Assembly: GCA_020205615.1 (NCBI GenBank)
Contig: JAINUW010000046.1
Location: 28,501-92,500, forward strand
Source: Panax quinquefolius
Lineage: Eukaryota > Streptophyta > Magnoliopsida > Apiales > Araliaceae
Length of the DNA: 64,000 nucleotides
Reading direction: 5' to 3'
Part shown: positions 10,598-20,025 of the stretch, piece after piece
Layout of the letters: every line of letters starts with the position of its first letter
Numbering within the stretch: the stretch's first letter is position 1
Notes under the pieces: generated by a model
What the model was told of the DNA's origin: nothing
Seen by the model: only the letters and a program-made list of their open reading frames with translations
The model's database searches: none
Translations under genes and position numbers: made by a program

Positions 10598-11627
10598 CAT
10601 TGTCAGTTCTGGAGTTTACTTGTGGCCTTTTACGCCTTTTATTTACATTTCGTCCCGCTCAAGTTTACGTGGGGGTTGATCGCTTTCTGACTTTATTTAT
10701 ATTTCATTCACTTTCGAGTTTACTTCATGGCGGTTGATAGCATTTACTGCTTTATTTACATTTCGATCCCCATGGAGTTGCTTCGTGGTGGTTGATCATG
10801 TCTGTATATATATATATATATATATTTACAGCTTTTATATATATACAACTGCTTACTACTTTCCATATAAACTGCAGTATCATGTGAGCCTAGGAATCAT
10901 GTGATCACAGATTCAGTTCACGTAATGGACATTTTTCAGCTGTAAGCAGCTTGTACATTATTTACGGTGTCTGAATTTCCTTGGATGGTTGTTATGCCCA
11001 TAAGGAGTTCGACACTGTTGTATATTATTTTCTCGAAGATGCCTCACATCTCGAAAATAAAAGCAAACAAGCCAAACATTTTAATAATAAAATGGAAGTA
11101 TGAAAAGGTCTCAATTCCTATTGAGCACAGGGTTTAAAAAATCTATTTTTTACAAAACTTCATTGTTATATCTTGCTTAAAACTAAATTTTTCTATAAAT
11201 TCAAACCCTTTGTATATAGATGCGAATGAAGCCTCACACTACTTTCAAATAATTGCACATTAACTCACACACACACACACACACATTCATATAACAGTTT
11301 TTTTGAGAAGTGGAGGTCACTGTGGTAACACGGATGTCGAGGGGTGCCTAACACCTTCCCTCCGCATAATCAAGCCCCCGAACCCAAATGAATCTCGGTT
11401 TCACAGACCCGTTTAGAAGTATCACATCACTGGGTCAATGTGCAAACCTTTTCAGTTGCGTTTGTGCAACCAGTTAAAAACACCAACTGGCGACTCTTAA
11501 AGTCAAATCGTCGACATTACACATGTCGAACCTTTTTCACTTGTTTTTTCAAACAAATCTCACATTAACATGAGAACACCAAAGAACAAGTAACGAAAAG
11601 GGACAACTAAAAATCCCGACGTTGACA

Positions 11628-11783
11628 AAAGTTATTTCTATATATTACATAGATTGATATATATACATAAAATAACCTAATTATATTTATGGTAATTCCT
11701 AAATTAAAGTAATGTGTATACACGGATTAAGGAAGCTACAATTATGGTATATCATGTCATATCTTCTCACACTGTCATATCTT
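11628..11783. other. Unassigned AT-rich junction
   Basis: It lies between the end of LTR-B and the recognisable part of the reversed B2 LTR. No coding sequence, PBS or repeat partner was seen within the window. Confidence 0.4.
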
Positions 11784-12756
11784 CTAACAAGGCCCAATTA
11801 TTGGACTCTGTTTAACAGGCCTTGGAAATCAATATTCATAGAGTTCGGGGGCTTGCTTAAGCGGAGGGAAGGTGTTAGGCACCCCTCGACTTCCGTGAAA
11901 ACACGGTTATCGCGTCCTTTTAATTCCTTAATTATTTGAAGTGTGTGTATTTAATTGAGCCTAAGTACTTTGTTTGAAAGTAGTGCTATGCCTTTTTTGC
12001 ACCTATATACAAAGGGTTTGATTTGTATAAAAATTTAATTTTAAGCAAAATATACAGAAATGATGTTTTGAAAACAGGTTTTCAAACCCTTATGCTCACA
12101 TAGTAATTGAGGCCTTTGATACTTCAATTTTATTTCGTATTTGGCTTATTTTGATTTATTCTCGAGATGTGAAACATCTTCGACAAAATAATACATATAT
12201 AAGTGTCGGGCCTCTTATGGGCATGAAAGCCATCAAAGTGACCCGAGCACCGCCAAACCACAATTTGATTATGTCAGGGCCTTAAATCTGTATCCTCACT
12301 TTAAGGCCCATGGTTAAATTTACAAGAGGCTATAAGCTATCTATACAACTTAAATATGTCCATCATGGAAATCAGATCTAGATCTATGAATTTAATCGTA
12401 GATCCCATGATTCCTAAGCTCACAGTATATCATTGAGAAGTTTGCATAAAAAATATTGAAAAAAATTGCAGAATGGAATCTAGACATCACAAAACAAAGG
12501 ATTCATCAGTTAAATCCTTGCATGCGCATAACCAAGCTTCCCGTTTTCTCTAGATAAAGATCTAGGGTCGCGCAGTCTCTTAGTATATACAAAACTAGAT
12601 TTAAATAAATCTTAGCCATTCTAGCTCAACGGTTCCAGTTTTACAACTTTTGAATCGGTTAAGAGTTAGATATGGCTAGATTTAGATAAATCTAGTCCAC
12701 AAATTTAAAGATTACAACTTTACATTGATTGAACAGTTTAAACTGATATTTAAATC

Positions 12757-12992
12757 CACAGATTAGCAATCTAGGCATGACTATTAAATATAAATATATA
12801 TATTAAAGCAAGAAAAGGCCACATATTAGCAATCCAAGTCAAACTGATAAATATAAATATATATGATTATATATATACTAAAGCGGGAAAAATCCACATA
12901 TTAGCAATCCAGACCAAACTGATATATATATAATTTTATATATATTAAAGCGAGAAAAAGCCACAGATTAGTAATCTAGGCCAAACCGGTAA

Positions 12993-13000
<8 letters not shown>
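12757..13000 (-). repeat. ~65-bp tandem repeat in LTR-B2
   Basis: About four units, each with an 'attagcaatcnaggccaaactga' segment followed by TATATA and AAAGC(A/G)(A/G)GAAAA. The forward B2 LTR has related units at about 44520-44610. Confidence 0.6.
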
Positions 13001-13046
<46 letters not shown>

Positions 13047-13161
13047 AAGCAAGTAAAAGCTTCAGGATCTAAAAGGATCTTACATGATGTGTAGTGAAGA
13101 AGCTTTTTTAGACCGCTTCAAGCTTGAAAACTCGGGCCTAATTGGTTAAAACTTGATAGGT

Positions 13162-13205
<44 letters not shown>

Positions 13206-13309
13206 TATTTACAAAGAAGAATACCAAAGTTTAGAACACTATAGGAGTGGTTAAGAGCTAAAATGGGTGGAATTTCCTCTCTTTTATTCTTTTTTTTCAA
13301 ATGGCTGAT

Positions 13310-13335
13310 GGGGGGGGGGGGGGTTCTATTTATAG
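13310..13335 (-). promoter_or_regulatory. TATA box beside a G-run, LTR-B2
   Basis: CTATAAATAG (minus strand, 13326-13335) is followed downstream by a run of 14 G/C and a purine-rich stretch. It is the candidate core promoter for the reversed B2 element. Confidence 0.4.
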
Positions 13336-13985
13336 ACCAAATTAATCATGTCAAGTCAACTGCAAGGCAACCATGTGGTCTAACTACGGCTGACCCAAGT
13401 GGGCCCGGCCCCGTGAGTTCGTTTGCCTCAAAGTACTTGCACTCCAACAAGCGTGTTGCCTATTCGAACCTTCATAACTTTCAATCCAGGAATATGATGG
13501 AGGCGTGTTATAACTTTTTGGAAAGCTCTTTTCGAGAGATACACAATGACATGGGATTTGACCTTTTTTGAATTCGAGATGACGGGTCCATGACCAGATC
13601 TTTGAGTATTCATAAATCATCCATTGAGCTATCTTGCCGCTGTTTTCACTCGGGATTGACGTTATGGTTCTGCATGACCTTCATGGCAGTGATTTGACTT
13701 GATTTGATTTTGATTTGGTAAAAATTACTCTTTTGACCTCTCCGGGTTGGTTTCGGGCTTGACGTGGCAACATCTGTCTTCCTCAGGGTTATCTCCGAGG
13801 TTTGACTGCTAGTGCTTCTTGTCTATATTTAAGGTTATTTTTGAAGTTGATTTGATGTTCCACGGGGATGTCTTTGTGGTTAGATTTGATGTTGTGGTCC
13901 TCCAAGGTTATCTCTGGAGTGTGAAAAAGATGTTTTTACCCTCCTACATAGTTAGTAATAGGAAAATAAATTTTGAGTGTCGACA

Positions 13986-14095
13986 AATGCCCCTCTTTAT
14001 CATGTTTATGCAATGAAATGAACCTGATAAAGATTACTAGACACTTGAAATATGACAAGATATATTTAATGATGCAAATCGCAATGCAATGAATG
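13986..14095 (-). other. 3' internal remnant and PPT of reversed B2 element
   Basis: Reverse-complemented, it reads a TTTCAAGTGTCTAG segment, then ATGATAAAGAGGGGCATT directly before the LTR start. It matches 8990-9101 of element B in reverse, so it is the PPT side of the B2 interior. The rest of that interior is missing. Confidence 0.65.
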
Positions 14096-14240
14096 TTAAA
14101 ATTCTTTCGCAAATCACACTTCACAAATCACACATCGCATTTCGCACTTCGCACTACGCATTTGGCCAATCTCACTTCAGAAATCACACATCGCATTTCG
14201 TAAATCGCAAATCTTACTTTGCAAATTTCAAATTGCTTTA
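14096..14240. repeat. Short-period repeat (CGCATTT/CGCACTT/AAATCACA)
   Basis: An array of 8-10-bp variants of CGCATTTCGCACTT and AAATCACACATCGC, placed exactly between the B2 remnant and the Sirevirus fragment. It may be slippage-derived sequence at the junction. Confidence 0.55.
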
Positions 14241-14247
14241 CCATTAC

Positions 14248-14960
14248 CATCAGAAATTCCTTCCTCATCAACCCATAACTATTTTGATCTTGATCTTGCT
14301 CTCTACAATTTGCAAGATCAATATACTAGACCCTCTCCTCCAAATAGTCAGCAACTCCTTGAGCTTATATCAGATCTTCCCACCAAAACTAAGTTGTCTA
14401 AAGCATCTCAGAAGGTGACCAAGGACATTCAAGATGATCTTGAAGTTCACTCAGACCATATTCATTTAAGACTGACTCATTTGATCGATGATGCCAACAC
14501 CCTCCCCAGTAACCTGAGTACTGAGCTTACAAAGAAGCTTAGGGAGATCATCAAGGAAATGATCCAAAGTATCAATGAAAGGGATCAAATTCATTTTTAG
14601 GCTGCCAAAAAGCACAAGGAAGCAGTTCTCCTTTTGCAAAAGACTCAGGAATCTCAAAATAAGCTTATGATGGAGAGTCTCACAAGTCTACGAACATCAA
14701 TGAAAGAATTCCAAGCATTCTCCATGGGTCAAATGCAATAAACAGAAACTATCTTGGCCATCCTACAAAAGACAGAGTCTCGAACTAATTCTTTGGTCCA
14801 AGAAAATCGTGAAGACATTGCTCACTCCAAGAATCAGCTCCACGAGCTTGTCCAAGGCATGAATCAATTATCTGAAGACATTCGAACCGTTAATGCTGAC
14901 ATAAATGAGGAGAATAAAGGGGAGGAAGGAGAGAGAGGCAAAGGCAAATTCATTGCCTAA
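14248..14960 (+). pseudogene. C-terminal part of a Sirevirus env-like ORF (upstream copy)
   Basis: It is homologous at nucleotide level to 31012-31737 in the downstream element. Readable segments are 14310-14600 (96 codons, region preceding the coiled coil) and 14754-14960 (68 codons). They are rich in Glu, Gln, Lys, Asn and Leu with heptad-like spacing, consistent with the coiled-coil C-terminus of env-like proteins in this lineage. Stops such as TAG at 14598 break the frame. The N-terminal half and all of gag-pol are absent on the left, where the sequence changes abruptly to a short-period repeat. It is a truncated remnant, not an expressed gene. Confidence 0.75.
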
Positions 14961-15002
14961 AGTTGTCATCAGACTCCACGACCTGAACAACAGCAAATTA
15001 TA

Positions 15003-15230
15003 ATGGCACAACCGCTAAGGAGTCAAGGGCCTTCTCCCAGCTCACAAGGGGTAACCACTACAGGCCTTAATATGCCAATTGGAGATACGACATTCATGAA
15101 TAGACACAATCATTGGGAAAGGCTAAGTCAAAGAGAGCTGGAAGATATAGCATGGAGAGATGAAACCAGCAGGAGAAGGAGAGCTGCAGAGTATGCCAAT
15201 CCTCCAAGGAACAAAAGGCAGAAGAAATAG
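15003..15230 (+). pseudogene. In-frame extension of env-like ORF, 75 codons (upstream copy)
   Basis: It lies in the same frame as the preceding segment, separated only by the TAA at 14958-14960 and 14 open codons. The product is basic at its end (an RRRRAAEYANPPRNKRQKK-like tail), which could act as a nuclear-localisation-type sequence. The copy at 31780-32007 is nearly identical, including the final stop. It is probably the C-terminus of the ancestral env-like protein. Its function is unknown. Confidence 0.55.
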
Positions 15231-15425
15231 AGATAAGTTGGAACTCATTTCTTATTGATGTAACTAAGCTTTATGTAATATCTGTCTTTAAAAACATCAA
15301 TAAATTCATGTTCATTCTCTAGAGATTTTAGTTGCTCACTGAAACACTAAGTCATTTTTACTTTCTAGCAATTGCATCTAGAAATTATTAATCATGATAC
15401 AAATCTCCTTGGTTATGTCAACATC

Positions 15426-15439
15426 AAATAGGGGGAGAT
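15426..15439 (+). promoter_or_regulatory. Polypurine tract of upstream Sirevirus copy
   Basis: AAATAGGGGGAGAT lies immediately before TGTTGGAAG, the LTR start. A PPT belongs before a 3' LTR. Here the LTR that follows is also the 5' LTR of the next element, which marks a shared LTR. Confidence 0.8.
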
Positions 15440-16559
15440 TGTTGGAAGATTGCATATTTAAATTTGATGTTGAAAAACAATATTCATGATTATATATAAA
15501 GTCCTTCAAGGAATACATGTACAAGGACTTAGTGGTAGATCAAACTTATTAGGTTGATCTAAGCTTCAATGTTTATCATTCTATAAATGAATGTATAGAA
15601 GAAAAGATCAAAGTTGTTAAGTTAATCTATATCTTGAGATGTAAAAGATAGGCTCCAGTAGAATCATAGTTTATCAAGCTGATTAAAAGATTGCAGAAGC
15701 CAAGGCAGAATCGTTAAGCATTGAGAATAGTAGTCTGTCTGCCTTGGAGGGCCTCTCATGAAATCATAAAGTAGTCCAAACGCCTGTCGAATCAAACTCA
15801 AGAATCATAGAGTGCTATTGGAAGCGTAATGTGACGCCCCCAAAACAGGTATACATCACCCATCTTGGGTCGCCAGATACATGGTACATAATACAACTAC
15901 AAACTTCTTTTATACAGCTATCGTGTAAAATATGACAAAACATAGCTGAGAGTTTAAACACGAATATTGCCTTCTAGACAATATCCACACTCAATGGAGT
16001 CCTCATTACAATTATTATCACACTATTTTATAAAAATAGTAAGGACTACTATAGCCACCATCTCAGACCATCACTCCATTCCCCGACTCGTCCCAGCTAT
16101 ATTCTCAATTCCTGAAGAGAACAGTGAAAGAAAAGGTGAGCTCAACTAGCCCAGTAAGAAATATTATGACTAAGATAATGCAGAATAAATTATCCTTAGA
16201 CTTCAATAGTGTTAAACTGATAGCATATAATAAACAACAAGTTTAACTACAGCGGAATAAGCAATCCATTAGAAGAGTCAAGTAGAACATAATGTCTACT
16301 ATCTCTTCTAGATTAAAAGTCCATCGTTAATATTTTATTCCTGTAATACTCAACAACAGTTCTTTGTTATACCCAAGACAAAAAGAACTATCATCACCTG
16401 TCTTCACCTAAACCATCAAAGATTATAGTTAAATCCACAATTCATATTTATAATCATGTAAATCAACAGTTTCTCCTTACCACAAAGGCTTAATAGAACG
16501 TTTACTCAATATCCTTACCCCAAAGGCTAAAGATATTCAAATGTAATAACAATGATCAT

Positions 16560-16920
16560 ACCAATCAGTTGTTTACCTTTGCACTATGGGCCAATGATAT
16601 TCAACTATAAAACCAATGGTCATGATCATACCAATCAATTGTCTATCAGTGCACTACGGCCAAAGACATTCAACTGTTAACTAATGGTCATGATCCTGCC
16701 AATCACATCATCGAATTATCCATGCACTACGAGCCAAGGATATTCGTTATTATCAATAGTGGTTATGATCCTGTCATACACCTGTCCATCTTTGCAGTAA
16801 GCCAAAGATATACAACTATAAAACCAATAATCAACAGTCCATATTTGCACGTAAGCCAAAAATATACAACTATAAAACCAATAATCAACAGTCCATCTAT
16901 GCACGTAAGCCAAAGATGAC
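16560..16920 (-). repeat. Hairpin-motif tandem repeats in minus solo LTR-A
   Basis: Reversed counterpart of the 5918-6350 array of A1. Units contain TTTGCAC, GCCAAAGATAT and CAACTATAAAACCAATAATC. The clearest copies are at 16790-16920. Confidence 0.65.
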
Positions 16921-17097
16921 TTTTATCACAATATAAGCATAAGGATGATGACAATGATATACGCATTAATCAAACGAAATCAAGGATAAATATTAAAGAC
17001 TTTAAATTTATCCAGAGTTTAAAAATATCCAAATTATCAACATGATACTGCTTTGTGGAGTAAAATTCAAGAATAATATTCATGTACCAAAAATAAT

Positions 17098-17520
17098 AAC
17101 TCGTGAATAGTACCCCGTGAATAGTACCCTGTGAATAGTACTTCCAGAATAGTACCTCGTGAATTGTACCCCGGGATGAAATGTGTCCCAAATACCTGAG
17201 TGAATAATACTAGAGTGAATAGTAACCTATGAATAGTAACTCGTGAATAGTACTTTAGCACGAAAAGTGCCCCGAATACCCGAGTGAATAATATTAGAGT
17301 GAATAGTAATCGGGTAAATAGTAACCAGTGAATAGTAACTCGTGAATAGTACTCCGACACGAAAAGTGTCTCGAATACCCGAGTGAATAATACTAGAGTG
17401 AATAGTAACTGGGAGAATAGTAACCCATGAATAGTAACTCGTGAATAGTACTTCGGCACAAAAAGTGTCTCGAATACCAGAGTGAATAATACTAGAGTGA
17501 ATAGTAACCCCGACACAAAA
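17098..17520 (-). repeat. ~100-bp tandem repeat built from GTGAATAGTA
   Basis: Starts recur near 17230, 17331 and 17429. Each unit has several GTGAATAGTA(A/C) words, then an AAAGTGTCTCGAATACC-like segment and GAGTGAATAATACTAGAG. This expansion is absent from the other LTR-A copies in the window. Confidence 0.75.
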
Positions 17521-17896
17521 AGGTAGAAATTCCACAATAAAATTCGTACCAATATTTCGGCATAATGATATTGAAAGAAATAATATCATTTACGAAGAAA
17601 TAATACCCCTTACGACTGTTGAACAAAAATAATATTCCTACGAATATTGAACGAAGATGATATTCCTTACGAATTTTGAATGAAAATAATATTCATACGA
17701 ATACAAAAAATAATATCTCTTCAAAATATGAAATAAATAATACCCCTTACCTCAGAAGAACTCTGGATACTGGAGTAATGAATTAGCAGACTACTCTTCT
17801 TCTATCTCTCTATAGCTTCTCTCTATATAGCTTCTCTCTACATAATTGCTCTTGTGAGTCTTAGTGAATTGGTGAGAATGAAGGAAGAATGAGCTT

Positions 17897-17906
17897 CTAT
17901 TTATAG
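17897..17906 (-). promoter_or_regulatory. TATA box of minus solo LTR-A
   Basis: Minus strand CTATAAATAG, followed downstream by AAGCTCATTCTTCC. The same context is found in the full-length element's LTRs at 35395-35404 and 43168-43177, so the site is conserved in the family. Confidence 0.55.
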
Positions 17907-18917
17907 GAAAATATTGTTTCGATAATTGGACATTTTGGGGCTCAAAATATTACAGTACAATACCTTCATCTTTTCTTTCATTTTTAATTTAGTCCTGCAA
18001 GTATAATCAAACTTGCACCACCTCCCCTAATAGTATATCATATGAATAAATAGTACAATCCTGTGAATCAATAGTTCTATACATGTAAAAAAAAATTACA
18101 GTATAGTACCTTCATCTATACCTTCATTTTTAATTTAGTCATACAAGTATTATCAATCTTGCACCACCTCCCCAAAGAGTACGTGCATGTGAATCAATTG
18201 TAAGACCCCAACTTTTATGAATAAAAATGTATTTTCTATAATTATCATTTTTGAATATTATGGAATAAATTTGATATAATGTTATAGTTGTGGGTAATAT
18301 TTATAAATTTTGCAAAGTACACAAGTTGTTATATAATATTCGATTGGTCGGGGAATATTCGTTTTAAATAGGGAATATTCGTACGATGGCACAATCATTG
18401 GTGGACCCCACAACGGAATTATTGTCGGATTGAGAAAACGACAAAAATATTTTTTATAAAAATAACGACGGAAGTTTTACTGTTAACTGTTGAAACACCC
18501 GGTGTTAAAAGTACAGTAATACGCGTGGTTGCATAGTAGCACACAGTATTGATTATTGATGCTTACGTGAGAAGTTACTCAGTTTTGTTCAAATTATTGC
18601 TATAGTAATTGTTGCATAGTATCTCACGTTATTTGATTCAATTATTGTCGATATTTTTATATATTATTAAATCAATAATTGAGACGACAGAGTTATTAAT
18701 ATTATTATTTGCAATATTATCGATGTCTAGAAGTTCTGCCAAGAAGAGGTTTGGTCACCTAATTGCGCGCCAATAGGGAGAAATCGTTATTAGAAAGCCC
18801 CCTCTTTCCGGGGAACGACCTAGTCGATTAATATTGTGAATTATAATAATGATGATAAATGTTATTAAAAATATCAAGGTATTTATATATATAAGTTTGT
18901 AATGTGTGTGGTGGGTG

Positions 18918-18972
<55 letters not shown>

Positions 18973-19108
18973 GTGTGTGGAAAATGGTGGAAAAGTAGAA
19001 TTTTGGTGGATTGAGTATTAGTATTATATATATATTATTTATATGTTTGAAAAGTGGTCGGGAAGGTGGGGATTTATGTTGTTGTTGTGGGGAAGAAAAA
19101 ACCAAGTG

Positions 19109-19155
<47 letters not shown>

Positions 19156-19166
19156 GGCAAAGATGT

Positions 19167-19207
<41 letters not shown>

Positions 19208-19337
19208 TTTATTTTTGTTGCTTTGTTTTTATTGGATGGTTGTTTGAAATTAAGCATCCGTGATTCTCAAAGTTTTCATCCGTGAATTATACAACGATTG
19301 GATCCGTGATTTTATTACATAGTGACCTTCTATTCTC

Positions 19338-19347
19338 CTATAAATAG
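19338..19347 (+). promoter_or_regulatory. TATA box of plus solo LTR-A
   Basis: CTATAAATAG in the context TTCTC-CTATAAATAG-GATGC, at the position equivalent to the TATA boxes of other LTR-A copies. Confidence 0.5.
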
Positions 19348-19544
19348 GATGCTTAGTTAGAATAGAAATCACACCAGAAATTCAGAGAAATTCTCTTCAA
19401 TAATCTTGAGCGTATTTCTTTAGAGTTTTAAGAAGCTTTGAGCGTAGTGCTAGCTTTCTTAAAGAATATTCTCGCCTTACCAGTCGGTATACTCTTCTTT
19501 TACGATAAGGGGTATTATTTTTTTTCATATTCATGATGAGAACT

Positions 19545-20025
19545 TCTGTTATTCCATTCTTTATTATTCTGTTGGAATAACCTGTATACACGGTCTACAC
19601 TATACTTGGTGATTTCTGTTGTTATTCCATTCGTTATTATTCTGTTAGAACATCCCGTCTCTGCGTTTTACGCCGGACTTGGTTCCGTCTTTATTATTCT
19701 ATTGGAATATCCTGTTTGTGCGTTTTACGACGGACCTGGTTCCGTCTTTATTATTCTGTTGGAATATCCTGTCTGTGTGTTTTACGCCGGACCTAATTCC
19801 GTTATTTATTATTCTGTTGGAATAACTTATCTATGCGAAGTACCGCATGCATGGTGATTTCTGTTGTTATTCCATTCCTTATTATTCTGTTGGAATATCC
19901 TGTCGGTGCGTATTATGCCTAACCTGGTTTCGTTATTTAATATTCTCATTGAATAACTCGCTCTCATGCGGGCACCGCATGCATGGTGATTTCTTTTGTT
20001 ATTCCATTCTTTATTATACTCGGTT
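19545..20025 (+). repeat. Hairpin minisatellite in LTR-A (long version)
   Basis: Seven or so units of ~58-120 bp. Each carries ATTCCATTC, TTATTATTCTGTTGGAATA and a variable GC-richer tail (TTTTACGCCGGACCTGGTTC or CGCATGCATGGTGATTTC). TTATTCCA and TGGAATAA can pair within a unit. Confidence 0.75.

Larger units (their letters stand above)
9102..11627 (+). mobile_element. LTR-B copy 2 (3' LTR of element B)
   Basis: It starts TGTAGACACTCGAAATTTTC right after the PPT and ends CGACGTTGACA. Its length of 2526 bp is typical of Tat-like LTRs. It contains a ~33-bp tandem repeat (9215-9330), a TATA box, the ~90-bp and ~60-bp arrays seen in copy 1, and the CTAACACCTTCCCTCC block near 11347. There is no coding sequence. 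Together with copy 1 it defines element B, whose coding interior is gone. Confidence 0.75.
11784..13985 (-). mobile_element. LTR-B2, reverse orientation (Tat-like LTR)
   Basis: Reverse-complemented, it starts TGTCGACACTCAAAATTT at 13985, similar to TGTAGACACTCGAAATTTTC of LTR-B. It runs leftward to a segment matching the forward B2 LTR at 45365-45560 (for example AGGCCTGTTAAACAGAGTCC). It carries the GGAAGGTGTTAGGCACCCCT block at about 11868. The final part of the LTR is missing or unrecognisable on the left. Contents: a TATA box at 13326-13335, a G-run at 13310-13323, TA tracts at 12992-13044 and 13165-13203, and a ~65-bp tandem repeat at 12757-13000. Confidence 0.7.

Noticed and set aside
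17067..17589. 161- and 120-codon minus-strand ORFs with hydrophobic repeats
   Set aside because: They are periodic translations of the GTGAATAGTA tandem repeat.
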